Source: Kroppenstedtia sanguinis (GTDB taxonomy: Bacteria; Bacillota; Bacilli; Thermoactinomycetales; DSM-45169). From it: a DNA stretch of 64,000 bases. A program made the translations under genes and the position numbers. The notes under the pieces were generated by a model. The model saw nothing but the letters and a program-made list of their open reading frames with translations, did no database searches and had not been told where the DNA came from. Positions 35,904 to 44,584 of this stretch are shown in pieces (the first letter of the stretch is position 1; each line of letters begins with the position of its first letter). The stretch lies in the NCBI RefSeq assembly GCF_050433445.1, contig NZ_JBNPXF010000001.1, forward strand, positions 124,001-188,000. The letters are read 5' to 3'.

Positions 35904-37238
35904 TTGAGCAGTACAGTCGTTGAAACAGAGGCTTCCGAGCCAAGAGCAGAAAATGAAATCCAATCCAAAGAGTATCGCAAGGTGGCCTGGGCCAGTTTTA
36001 TCGGAACCAGTATCGAGTGGTATGACTTCTATCTGTACGGGTCCTCCGCTGCTCTGATCTTCCCCGCCTTATTTTTTCCCACTATTGATCCGCTGTACGG
36101 TACCATCGCAGCTTTTACCACTTATGCCGTCGGATTTATTGCTCGTCCGCTGGGAAGCGCCGTTTTTGGGCATTTCGGGGACCGGGTGGGACGGAGGAAC
36201 GTTCTGATGCTCTCCCTCCTCGTGATGGGGGCGGCCACCTTTCTAATCGGTCTGCTGCCCACTCACCAATCGATCGGCATCGGCGCTCCGCTTTTGCTCA
36301 GTCTCCTCCGTTTAATTCAGGGTTTCGCAGTCGGCGGGGAATGGGGGGCGGCCGTGGTAATGACCGTGGAACATGCTCCACCTGGGAAGCGCGGATTTTA
36401 TGGGAGCTTTCCTCAGTTGGGAGTGCCGGTGGGGTTGCTCTTGTCCACACTGGTGTTTTCTCTCTTCTCCAACCAATTGTCCGAGGAGGCTTTCCTGGCT
36501 TGGGGATGGCGACTTCCCTTTCTGCTGAGCGCAGTGCTCGTTCTGATCGGAGTCTATGTCCGCTGGAAACTGAGTGAGTCACCAGTGTATTTAAAACAGC
36601 GGGCGGAACAGCCTCAGGTGGACACTCATCCGGTGCGGACGGTATGGCGTGAGGAGAAAAAACCGTTGTTATTGACGATCGGCATGAAATTGTTGCAGAA
36701 CGCATTATTCTACATCTATAGTGTGTTTTTGCTCAGCTATCTCGCGGAAACACTCCAGATGGATTCTTCTGTCGGATTGAATGCGATCATGATCTCATCT
36801 GTCGTCGGCTTGATCACTCTGCCCCTGTGGTCCTATGCATCTGACCGGATCGGGCGCAAGCCGGTATATCTATTTGGGGTGATCGCATCCATGTTGTTCA
36901 TCTTCCCCTTTTTTTGGTTGGTGGACACCGGTTCCGTCCTTTGGATCACTATCGGCGTGGTGCTCGGATTGAATATCTTACACGATGCCATCTACGGTCC
37001 TCAGGCTGTTTACTACTCCGAACTATTCGGCACCCAGGTGCGACTGAGCGGAGCCTCGATCGGTTATCAGATCGGAGCCGTCTTGTCAGGCGGTTTGTCA
37101 CCGATCATTGCTTCCTCCCTATTGGCGGGATTTCATGGGGAGAGTTGGCCCATTGCGATTTATCTGACTGTACTGGGAGTGCTCAGTCTGATTGCCACGC
37201 TGTTTGCTCGTGAAACCTATCGCGACTCCTTGACTTAA
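35904..37238 (+). CDS. MFS transporter, metabolite:H+ symporter family
   Basis: 444 residues, TTG start behind GAGGAGGGATTCGG. Twelve membrane segments. Family marks: ASFIGTSIEWYDFYLYGSSA, FGHFGDRVGRRNVLMLSLL (loop 2-3 motif), QGFAVGGEWGAAVVMTVEHAP, and YASDRIGRKPVYLFG in the second half. Relatives carry shikimate, citrate, betaine and similar solutes. Placement first in a SAM-riboswitch operon with an FMN reductase and a flavin monooxygenase suggests that it imports an organosulfur compound. The substrate is unknown. Confidence 0.88.
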   Translation: MSSTVVETEASEPRAENEIQSKEYRKVAWASFIGTSIEWYDFYLYGSSAALIFPALFFPTIDPLYGTIAAFTTYAVGFIARPLGSAVFGHFGDRVGRRNVLMLSLLVMGAATFLIGLLPTHQSIGIGAPLLLSLLRLIQGFAVGGEWGAAVVMTVEHAPPGKRGFYGSFPQLGVPVGLLLSTLVFSLFSNQLSEEAFLAWGWRLPFLLSAVLVLIGVYVRWKLSESPVYLKQRAEQPQVDTHPVRTVWREEKKPLLLTIGMKLLQNALFYIYSVFLLSYLAETLQMDSSVGLNAIMISSVVGLITLPLWSYASDRIGRKPVYLFGVIASMLFIFPFFWLVDTGSVLWITIGVVLGLNILHDAIYGPQAVYYSELFGTQVRLSGASIGYQIGAVLSGGLSPIIASSLLAGFHGESWPIAIYLTVLGVLSLIATLFARETYRDSLT

Positions 37239-37293
37239 AGTTTGTAAATTGCCTGAGGCAACTCGGGTTAAAAAATACTGGGGTGAAGGTAGA

Positions 37294-37854
37294 ATGAGTG
37301 AAATTATAGCCCTATCGGGAAGCCCGTCGGAACATTCAAGAACCGACTGCGTCCTTAGATTCCTATGTTATCTAGTGGAGAGAGAAGGGTTATCCACTAC
37401 GCGGATTTCGGTTCGCAACTTTGCGCCGGAGGATCTGGTCTACGCACGCTTCGACAGCCCGCAGATTGAAGCTCTGGCAACCTCTATCCGAGAGGCTCGC
37501 GGGCTGATGATCGCCGCCCCGGTCTACAAGGCTTCTTATCCGGGAGTGCTCAAGGCTTTGCTCGATTTATTGCCCCAGGATATTTTAAAAGATACCCCCA
37601 CCTTTCCCCTCATGACCGGAGGGAGCATGGCCCATCTACTGACGATCGAATACGCGTTAAAGCCCTTGTTGGCCACTATGAAAGCGAAAAACTCACAAGG
37701 GGTTTATCTGTTGGATCATCAGGTAGATCGAGAAAAGGAAAGAAACCCGATTCTGGATCCAGGAGCGCTGTGCCGCCTGAAATCTGAATTGTACCGGTTC
37801 GTTCAAGAGGTTCAAGAATCGAAAAAAATAAATGGTTGGAGGGACTCCAAATGA
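37294..37854 (+). CDS. NADPH-dependent FMN reductase (SsuE-like)
   Basis: 186 residues from the ATG at 37294 behind GGGGTGAAGGTAGA. Flavodoxin-like fold with SEIIALSGSPSEHSRT at the start and the APVYKASYPGVLKALLDLLP segment typical of SsuE/MsuE. It makes reduced FMN for the monooxygenase encoded next, whose ATG overlaps its stop by four bases. Confidence 0.88.
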   Translation: MSEIIALSGSPSEHSRTDCVLRFLCYLVEREGLSTTRISVRNFAPEDLVYARFDSPQIEALATSIREARGLMIAAPVYKASYPGVLKALLDLLPQDILKDTPTFPLMTGGSMAHLLTIEYALKPLLATMKAKNSQGVYLLDHQVDREKERNPILDPGALCRLKSELYRFVQEVQESKKINGWRDSK

Positions 37855-39239
37855 AAAAGACGATTCATTTTAATGGTTTTACCCAGAATTCTGTTGCCCC
37901 CCATTCCACAGGTCTGTGGAAACATCCAGCAGATCAGGGACATCAGCATGGGAGCCTGAGCTATTGGACAGAGATGGCCCAAATTTTGGAGCGGGGAAAG
38001 TTTGATGCCCTGTTCATCGCCGATGTCTATGGAACCTACAGCGTTTACGACCGTAGCCATAAGCCAGCTGTTCAGCGCGGGGTACAATTCCCGATGCATG
38101 AACCGTTGCTTCCCATCTCTGCCATGGCCGCCGTGACGGAACATCTCGGATTTGCCCCCACCATTTCGGCCACCTATGCCCAGCCTTATATGCTAGCGAG
38201 GCAATTATCCACTTTGGATCATTTGACCGAGGGGCGGATAGCCTGGAATATCGTAACCTCTTATCTGGAGAGTGAAGCGGTCAACCTGGGGCTTGCGGGA
38301 CGGCTTCCCCATGATGAGCGATATGACCGGGCGGAGGAGTTTCTAGAGGTGGTCTATAAACTATGGGAACAGAGTTGGGAGGAGGATGCGATCCTGCAGG
38401 ATGTTCTGGAAGACACTTATATCAACCCGGACAAAGTGCATCCGATCCACCATCGCGGAAAATATTTTCAGGTTCCCGGTCCACACCTGGTGAACCCCTC
38501 GCCGCAGCGCACCCCTGTCCTATTCCAAGCCGGAGCGTCACCGAGAGGGAGGGACTTTGCCGCGAAGCATGCGGAGGCGGTATTTACCAAACATCATTCC
38601 TTGGATTCCTTGCGCAAGTACTCCCAAGACCTTCGGAAGCGGGTACAAAAGCAAGGTCGCGATCCAAAGGAGGTCCTCATTTTTCCGCTGATTTTACCGA
38701 TCATCGGTTCCACGGAAGCGGAGGCTTATGCAAAGTTTGAGGAAATGAAAGGATATGTCAGTTATGAAGGGACCCTTTCCTTGCTTTCCGGTCATACGGA
38801 CATCGATCTGTCTTCCTATGACCCGGACCAATATATTGAAGAGATGAACACGGAAGCCGTTCAAGGGAACCTGGATCTGTACGCCCGAGATCCCAATCGC
38901 AAATGGACCGTGCGGGAAGCCGTACAAAACCACGGACTGGGGAACGGAGCGGTCAAGTTCGTCGGAACTCCGGAACAGTTAGCCGATCAATTGGAAGAGT
39001 GGGCGATCGAAGGGGACGTCGATGGATTTAATATCGCACAGGCCCACTCCCCTGGCACCTTTGCAGAGTTTGTCGATCATGTCGTGCCGGAGCTGCAACG
39101 GAGGGGGATCTATAGACAGGAATACGAAGGGAATACCCTCCGCGAAAATCTGTTTGGAAAAGGAAGAGCACATCTCCCCGATCATCACCCGGCGAAGAAA
39201 GGGAGTAAGGAATTGCAAGAAGCAAGTAACAAGAGATAG
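37851..39239 (+). CDS. FMNH2-dependent monooxygenase, NtaA/SnaA/DszA family
   Basis: 462 residues from the ATG at 37851 behind GGAGGGACTCC. Luciferase-like TIM barrel. Typical segments: FNGFTQNSVAPHSTGLWKHP, ERGKFDALFIADVYGTY, EGRIAWNIVTSYLESEA, VLFQAGASPRGRDFAAKHAEAVF, and GDVDGFNIAQAHSPGTFAEFVD. The family oxygenates nitrilotriacetate, pristinamycin, sulfones and similar molecules with FMNH2 and O2. In this sulfur-controlled operon, release of sulfite from a sulfonated or sulfone compound is the best guess. It is last in the operon, 145 bases before the first CRISPR leader. Confidence 0.88.
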   Translation: MKKTIHFNGFTQNSVAPHSTGLWKHPADQGHQHGSLSYWTEMAQILERGKFDALFIADVYGTYSVYDRSHKPAVQRGVQFPMHEPLLPISAMAAVTEHLGFAPTISATYAQPYMLARQLSTLDHLTEGRIAWNIVTSYLESEAVNLGLAGRLPHDERYDRAEEFLEVVYKLWEQSWEEDAILQDVLEDTYINPDKVHPIHHRGKYFQVPGPHLVNPSPQRTPVLFQAGASPRGRDFAAKHAEAVFTKHHSLDSLRKYSQDLRKRVQKQGRDPKEVLIFPLILPIIGSTEAEAYAKFEEMKGYVSYEGTLSLLSGHTDIDLSSYDPDQYIEEMNTEAVQGNLDLYARDPNRKWTVREAVQNHGLGNGAVKFVGTPEQLADQLEEWAIEGDVDGFNIAQAHSPGTFAEFVDHVVPELQRRGIYRQEYEGNTLRENLFGKGRAHLPDHHPAKKGSKELQEASNKR

Positions 39240-39384
39240 TAGCGATGGGTCGATCTGAAAGCTCATATTAGATATAAAGGGAAGGAGAGAGTGTGTGACC
39301 GACGGCAGGGGAACCTGATCCTCAAGGGTCACACTTCTCCGCCCTTACAACGTGGGATGAAAAATGATCTTAAAAAAGAGGGGG

Positions 39385-39649
39385 TTGGGAAGTCAGCGTG
39401 GAAATATAGAAGAGTGAGCATGAAAGGGATCTCATCTGAGTCATTTCTTCCGAACACCCCATGCTTCGGGAAAGAGCCGGAAGGTGTTCGCAAATGGTGA
39501 AACCCTTGGGGAGCAAGGGATTAGACGTTTATCCGGTAGAGTGATGTCCGCTTTTTGACTCGAAAATGCTCCTGTCATCGGAGGCGTTCGGAAATGGAGG
39601 CTGAAAACCTAGGCGTAGCAAGGGTTAGAACCCCCCGCCGTAACAATGC
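39385..39649 (+). promoter_or_regulatory. CRISPR leader 1
   Basis: Contains the conserved leader blocks: GGAAGTCAGCGTGGAAATAT, TTCCGAACACCCCATGCTTC...GGTGTTCGCAAATGG, GGGGAGCAAGGGATTAGACG, GATGTCCGCTTTTTGACTCG, and a leader end GGGTTAGAACCCCCCGCC next to the first repeat. Similar leaders start at about 40285, 42385, 54075, 54925, 56030, 56740, 59290, 60050, 60690 (truncated), 62160, 63090 and 63850. The two GTGTTCGGAAA-type blocks and the inverted TTTCCGAACAC are candidate integrase or host-factor sites. Confidence 0.75.
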
Positions 39650-39735
39650 AAAACACCTCAGTAAGAGGATTGAAATGTCTGCCTTGAGGTAACAATGGAT
39701 GCACTTCGGTATGAGGATGACCACCCCAGTATGGG
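39650..39735 (+). CRISPR. CRISPR array 1, decayed
   Basis: One near-intact 37-base repeat (39650-39686, ending GAAAT instead of GAAAC). Only 12 bases later a badly decayed repeat follows (GTAACAATGGATGCACTTCG and GTATGAGGATGACC). No working spacer remains. Confidence 0.75.
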
Positions 39736-39982
39736 TTTAGGGCGACCTCAATGAATTCGCTCTAGACTTATCGGCATCTGAGGATCGTCAGGAGCGGGAA
39801 GGGTGTATCCACAGTGATTTCAAGACGCTATGGAGCGTTTTTTTTCATATAAAGAGATGTTTGGGAGACTTTAAAGGGACAGAAAAGGCGTTTGGTGTAG
39901 ATTATATAAATTGGTTCCAATCGGATATTATTCTGCGTTGAATCCTTACTGTTTCTATTATAGATAAAGGAAAGATAATCTA
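39736..39982 (+). other. Non-coding stretch between array 1 and a small ORF
   Basis: No gene recognised. It becomes AT-rich after about 39840, with GACGCTATGGAGCGTTTTTTTT (a short terminator-like hairpin) at about 39829-39848. Confidence 0.4.
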
Positions 39983-40156
39983 ATGATCATAGGGTTCTTT
40001 TCTGATGATGAAGATCTTTTTACTGAGACGAAAATGAATTCATACTTAGTTAAAATTGAAATATCTACATTTACTAAGTTCACAATGAACTATACCCCAA
40101 AAGGGGAAAAACTAGGAATGGAAAATATCTCGACCCGAGATTGGGAACCTTTCTAA
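39983..40156 (+). CDS. Hypothetical 57-residue protein between CRISPR arrays
   Basis: ATG start with AAAGGAAAG 8-12 bases upstream. Product begins MIIGFFSDDEDLFTETKMNS and ends GMENISTRDWEPF. AT-rich coding, unlike its GC-richer neighbours, and followed directly by a strong hairpin, so it looks like a small transcribed unit. Family not recognised. It could also be the tail of a lost larger gene. Confidence 0.4.
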   Translation: MIIGFFSDDEDLFTETKMNSYLVKIEISTFTKFTMNYTPKGEKLGMENISTRDWEPF

Positions 40157-40192
40157 CTTCCGATACTCTTGTATTATCGGAAGTTAGGGAGT
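40153..40192 (+). terminator. Hairpin after the small ORF
   Basis: TAACTTCCGATA, loop CTCTTG, TATTATCGGAAGTTA. No long T run follows, so it may be a processing or partial termination site. Confidence 0.5.
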
Positions 40193-40546
40193 GATGGGAA
40201 AATCTCGGTGGTTTCGATGGTAATATGACCCTCGCAATCCTCTTCGCCTGCTCGATCATCCTTGCATAAAAGAAACCACTTTAAAAAGAGGAGTATTAGA
40301 AGTCAGTGTGGAAATATATGAAGAGTGAGCATGGGATAGATCATGCGTCATTCTTTTCCGAACACCCTATGCTTCGGCTGAGAGCCGGGAGGCGTTCGCA
40401 AACGTCGAAAGCCTTGGGAGACAAGAGATTGAGGATTTATCGAGCAAAGTGATATCGGTTTTTTGACGCGAAAATGCCTCCCAAATCGGAGGTGTTCGGA
40501 AACGGAAGCTGAAACCCAGGCATATCAAGGGTTTGAACCCCCCGCC

Positions 40547-41388
40547 GTAACAATGCAAAACACCTCAATAAGAGGATTGAAACGTAGCATCCAACGACGA
40601 TAGCGGCAAGGAGAAAGGTAACAATGCAAAACACCTCAATAAGAGGATTGAAACACGGATGTCGCCCGGGAACTAGGGTGGGGGAAAGGGTAACAATGCA
40701 AAACACCTCAATAAGAGGATTGAAACTGGGTGATATTTCCAGAAAACGCTCTATCATCTCGGTAACAATGCAAAACACCTCAATAAGAGGATTGAAACTA
40801 ACTGCATGCGGCATCGAGGCCGATGGAAACACGGTAACAATGCAAAACACCTCAATAAGAGGATTGAAACTGTATAACCTGAGGCGGCAGTCATATCAAC
40901 ACCTTTCGTAACAATGCAAAACACCTCAATAAGAGGATTGAAACTTTTCTCACCTCTTCCACATCCCCGCCCTTCTCAAGTAACAACGGAAAACACCTCA
41001 ATAAGAGGATTGAAACTAACGTAACACCAACACAACCGGAAAATGGTTTTGCGTAACAACGGAAAACACCTCAATAAGAGGATTGAAACGACCATGCTTT
41101 TGAGATCCCGTTCCCAATTGTGGTTTTGTAACAACGGAAAACACCTCAATAAGAGGATTGAAACGACGGCGTCTCGTTCGGAATGGTGGTTACAAAAGGT
41201 AACAATGGAAAACACCTCAATAAGAGGATTGAAACTATCGAAGTGATGAAATACGCTTATGCGATGGTGTCGGGGTAACAACGATAAACACCTCAACAAG
41301 AGGATTGAAACAGTAGGTGATTGATGTTCGAAGGTATATTCTTCGTTGTTTATAACAACGGAAAACACTTCAATAAGAGGACTGAAAT
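40547..41388 (+). CRISPR. CRISPR array 2, 12 repeats
   Basis: 37-base repeats that begin GTAACAATGC and end GAGGATTGAAAC, about 35-base spacers, leader at about 40285-40546. Repeats start near 40547, 40618, 40690, 40762, 40834, 40908, 40980, 41053, 41129, 41200, 41275 and 41352. Repeats 1-6 carry ATGCAAAAC, 7-9 ACGGAAAAC, 10 ATGGAAAAC and 11 ACGATAAAC. The last is degenerate (ATAACAACGG...ACTGAAAT). The palindrome CCTC AATAA GAGG would fold into the Cas6 hairpin. Confidence 0.97.
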
Positions 41389-41447
41389 GCGATATATGCT
41401 CTTGCGATTTCTTCCACAAACGCCCCAAGAGAATTAGAAATATCCAA

Positions 41448-41713
41448 GGCTGTTGATTAACCAGAGAATGGGCGGTGGAAGGGAGTCGTGTGCTGCCATA
41501 GCGAGACCTGGGAGCGGTAGCGACCCTGGCGAGACTTGTGCCCTATGGGTGCAAAGCGACCGGGCAACATCTTCACTGAGTTGCTTCCGTAAGAATTTGC
41601 CCCTGCCCCGACGGTCAGATTTGGAGTGGCCAGTTTTCACTTCTTTGCCGGATGGCAACGGTCGCGTGGGTGAACACGATCTCCTCACCTAAATATGGTT
41701 AATCAACACGCCT
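41448..41713 (+). mobile_element. Short non-coding repeat element, type B copy 4
   Basis: Begins AGGCTGTTGATTAACCAG and ends ATATGGTTAATCAACACGCC. It has the type B core without the internal tandem unit and was inserted right after the end of array 2. Confidence 0.75.
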
Positions 41714-41716
41714 GTT

Positions 41717-41845
41717 ATGGATCTATCCCAGCAACCTGTAAGAAAAAGGTGTAAGCCGAAGGTACAAAAAAGTATACTGCATCAGTTGCTTACAACAGTA
41801 ATGATAGTGGGAGCACTTTCAGTGCTACTGCTCCTTAATTTTTAA
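41717..41845 (+). CDS. Small membrane peptide 1 (possibly 5'-truncated)
   Basis: 42 codons: a basic N-terminal half (MDLSQQPVRKRCKPKVQKS) and one hydrophobic segment (TTVMIVGALSVLLLLNF). The ATG is four bases after the repeat element end and lacks a ribosome binding site, so the true start may have been cut off. Not recognised. Confidence 0.35.
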   Translation: MDLSQQPVRKRCKPKVQKSILHQLLTTVMIVGALSVLLLLNF

Positions 41846-41865
41846 ATAATGGAGATGGGACTGAA

Positions 41866-41955
41866 ATGCATAATTTTAACCTGTCTGGTATTTTGATTCT
41901 AGTTGTTGCGTTGGTTTTGATTTACTTTGTGATTCGTTCTATCAGAAAAAGATGA
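41866..41955 (+). CDS. Small membrane peptide 2
   Basis: 29 residues: MHNFNLSGILILVVALVLIY then FVIRSIRKR. ATG with GGAGATGGG six bases upstream and a terminator just after. Single membrane helix with a basic tail, the layout of type I toxins and of other small membrane regulators. It lies between two CRISPR arrays. No family assigned. Confidence 0.5.
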   Translation: MHNFNLSGILILVVALVLIYFVIRSIRKR

Positions 41956-41966
41956 ACAGTAACTTG

Positions 41967-42000
41967 AACAGCCTCATCACGTCATGGGGCTGTTTTGTTT
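41967..42000 (+). terminator. Terminator after the small membrane peptide genes
   Basis: AACAGCC, loop TCATCACGTCATG, GGGCTGTT, then TTGTTT. Confidence 0.65.
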
Positions 42001-42384
42001 CGTTCTGATTCTCTTGTTGGGTCGACAAGATATGCCACACAGTTGATGAGAGAGAAATACCCAAATTGGGAGACAGATTTGGGCTTTACGGACAGACAAA
42101 GATGACCATGTTTCCGAGCTGTTCGATGGTGATCTTATCGACGAATCATTTACTATCAGCTCAACTTCTCAAGGCTTTTTTAGAGCAACTCTATATTCGT
42201 GAAGAGGATTAAAAGAGGTAGGAAGTTAAAAACCAAGAGGAACACGGATTATTAAGACAATATTCCCTCCAAACCGGAGGTTTTTTCGATCCATGTAAGT
42301 GGAATATTACGATAACACCTCCATTTTGCGAGGTGTTGCTAGCTATTCTATTGATAAACAGATTCTCTAAAATGAAAAAATGAT
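42001..42384 (+). other. Decayed region between arrays 2 and 3
   Basis: An open frame without a start (about 42013-42210, ending LLKAFLEQLYIREED) may be the tail of a lost gene. Two hairpins follow: CCTCC AAACC GGAGGTTTTTT near 42267-42289, and AACACCTC CATTTTGC GAGGTGTT near 42314-42338. Nothing else was recognised. Confidence 0.4.
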
Positions 42385-42650
42385 ATTCGAAAAGAGGAGT
42401 TTTGAGAGTGAAAATAGAAATAGGGAGAATGGTAATGAAAATAATCACAAATCGTCCCCTTCCGAACACCCACTGCTTCGGCTGAGAGCCGGGAGGTGTT
42501 CGCAAAAGCCGAAAGCCTTGGGAGACAAGGGGTTGAGGGTTTATCGAGCAAAGTGATGTCCGTTTTTTGACTCGAAAATACCTCTGAAATCGGAGGTGTT
42601 CGGAAACGGAAGCTGAAGCCCAGTCCTATCAAGGGTTTCAACCCCCCGCC

Positions 42651-43267
42651 GTAACAATGCAAAACACCTCAGTATGAGGATTGAAACGACTCCTGTTTAT
42701 GCTTTCGCCACGGGCGCTCTTTGTAACAATGCAAAACACCTCAGTATGAGGATTGAAACTATCTGACGGACGTATCATCGAGGCAGATCCGGTTGTAACA
42801 ATGCAAAACACCTCAGTATGAGGATTGAAACTTACGACTGTTGGATGCCGGCGCCGCATTGGTCGGCGTAACAATGCAAAACACCTCAGTATGAGGATTG
42901 AAACTGGCAAAGGTGAAACTGGATTTGGAACAGTTGGACCGTAACAATGCAAAACACCTCAGTATGAGGATTGAAACGCATGGGGACATCAGCGAGGGCC
43001 CATATCAGATCATTGTAACAATGCAAAACACCTCAGTATGAGGATTGAAACCTCTCTGTTTCCTTTTGCGATCCCGATTCTGTTTTGTAACAATGCAAAA
43101 CACCTCAGTATGAGGATTGAAACACGCCTTCCGGGGCCTTAAAATAGTAGTGGCAGCGTAACAATGCAAAACACCTCAGTACGAGGATTGAAACTGCTAC
43201 GCGAATCACGGCACTCCAGTTGTTGGTGTCGTAACAACCCAAAACACCTCAATCAGAGGACTGAAAC
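42651..43267 (+). CRISPR. CRISPR array 3, 9 repeats
   Basis: Repeats near 42651, 42723, 42795, 42868, 42941, 43015, 43087, 43158 and 43231, nearly all ATGCAAAAC with loop AGTAT (CCTC AGTAT GAGG). The last repeat is divergent (ACCCAAAAC, AATCAGAGGACTGAAAC). Leader at about 42385-42650. It is the array closest to the cas operon. Confidence 0.97.
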
Positions 43268-43375
43268 TTAATAGTTGCTCTTGCTTCTTCCTACCAATCT
43301 CAAAGGCTTGAAGAGAATTGGAAATATCATTTCTTTCTATATATGACCAACCAAATAAAAGGTATATCAAAGACA

Positions 43376-43410
43376 AACGGCCTATTCTTCTAGAAAAGGC
43401 CGTTATTCTT
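43376..43410 (+). terminator. Hairpin between array 3 and the WYL gene
   Basis: AACGGCC, loop TATTCTTCTAGAAAA, GGCCGTT, then ATTCTT. It probably ends the array 3 precursor RNA. Confidence 0.65.
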
Positions 43411-43429
43411 GCATGAAAGGGTGATAGGA

Positions 43430-44473
43430 ATGTCGCAGATACATAAAAAGCATAAGCAATATCGGGAGAGGTTATTAACTATTCTGGCTGACTTGTTGCG
43501 CGATCCAGGTCCCTATTCAATTACTGAAATGGCCAATCGCTTTCAAATTACACCTCGAAAACTACGGGATGATATCCAGTATCTGATTGAAAAATTAAAT
43601 GTAGTCAATCAAAGAGAGTACATCATTCGAGAACGAGGATATTATAAAGGGAATTTTCCACGCGCTGTTGCCAATCTGAGTCCTCAGGTTAGATTGTATC
43701 TGTTTTTAGCACTCAAACAGGTCGGTCCGGTTTTAGAGGGAGAAGGTCAAAAAGCTTATGATGAATTTTTGCGACATGTTTATTCTATTTTGGCAGAAGA
43801 GGATGTCAAAAGGTTGAAAGAATGGGCGGATTTTTATCATATCAGCCAGTATGGATATCCGATTCAACGTTCTCACTTCTATCAATCTCTTTCTGAGATC
43901 CTGGAAGCCATTCGTTATGGTCAAGTGATTACTTTTCATAAGAATGGCCAAAAAAGGTATTTGGACCCCTTTTGTGTTTATTACGCCAAACAGACGTTTT
44001 ATATTGTAGGACAGTATCTGTCCTTACCTGACCAATACCCACGCAGGATCGACATCCGACATACCCGCCTCGATCGCATGAATCAGGTGGAGCGCTTATA
44101 CCACCACTATTCGCAACTGGATCGTCAACCCTCTGAAATAAGAGACTATAAAAAGAGACGATCTGCGGAGTATATCAAACAGATGCTGGAAGCGGAATTC
44201 AATGGGGAACGCGAAACTTATGTGATCAATATATTGGATCCAGACGTTTATCGCAGAATTCTAGAAAAGGAATGGCATCCCTGTCAATCCATCGTTCCTT
44301 CCCCTCAGCCTGGGGTGGTGGGGCAAATTCGGATTCCCCAGATCGCAAGTTGGTATGAAATGAAAAAATGGATTTTGGGATGGGGGAGTTCTGTGGAGTT
44401 GATGGAGCCACAGGAAAAAAGATTAGAAATCAAAGACGAAATTCACCGTTTGTTTTTTGATCGATACAAATAG
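43430..44473 (+). CDS. WYL-domain transcriptional regulator of the CRISPR locus
   Basis: About 347 residues from the ATG at 43430. An N-terminal winged helix-turn-helix (SITEMANRFQITPRKLRDDIQYL, residues about 22-50) is followed by a WYL ligand-binding domain (QVITFHKNGQKRYLDPFCVYYAKQTFYIVGQYLS). WYL regulators are often linked to CRISPR-Cas loci and usually control cas transcription. It lies between array 3 and cas10d on the same strand, 112 bases from the latter, so it probably regulates this operon. Confidence 0.85.
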   Translation: MSQIHKKHKQYRERLLTILADLLRDPGPYSITEMANRFQITPRKLRDDIQYLIEKLNVVNQREYIIRERGYYKGNFPRAVANLSPQVRLYLFLALKQVGPVLEGEGQKAYDEFLRHVYSILAEEDVKRLKEWADFYHISQYGYPIQRSHFYQSLSEILEAIRYGQVITFHKNGQKRYLDPFCVYYAKQTFYIVGQYLSLPDQYPRRIDIRHTRLDRMNQVERLYHHYSQLDRQPSEIRDYKKRRSAEYIKQMLEAEFNGERETYVINILDPDVYRRILEKEWHPCQSIVPSPQPGVVGQIRIPQIASWYEMKKWILGWGSSVELMEPQEKRLEIKDEIHRLFFDRYK

Positions 44474-44584
44474 CGAGAAGCTAAACGGAACTCTTAAAAC
44501 TTCCGATTCAGGTTTTCTATACGAAAATTGTGCTTGTAATTTATCTCCTGTCAAGAGAGAATAGTTTCCAGGAGGTGAGAAGAG

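Noticed and set aside
40437..40850. Minus-strand open frame with a repeated FNPLIEVFCIVT motif, and similar frames across every array on both strands (for example 54436-54801, 55419-55904, 62735-63127)
   Set aside because: The repeated motif is only the translation of the 37-base CRISPR repeat; there is no ribosome binding site or protein family.
42013..42210. Open frame ending LLKAFLEQLYIREED
   Set aside because: No start codon or ribosome binding site in a useful place; at best the tail of a lost gene.
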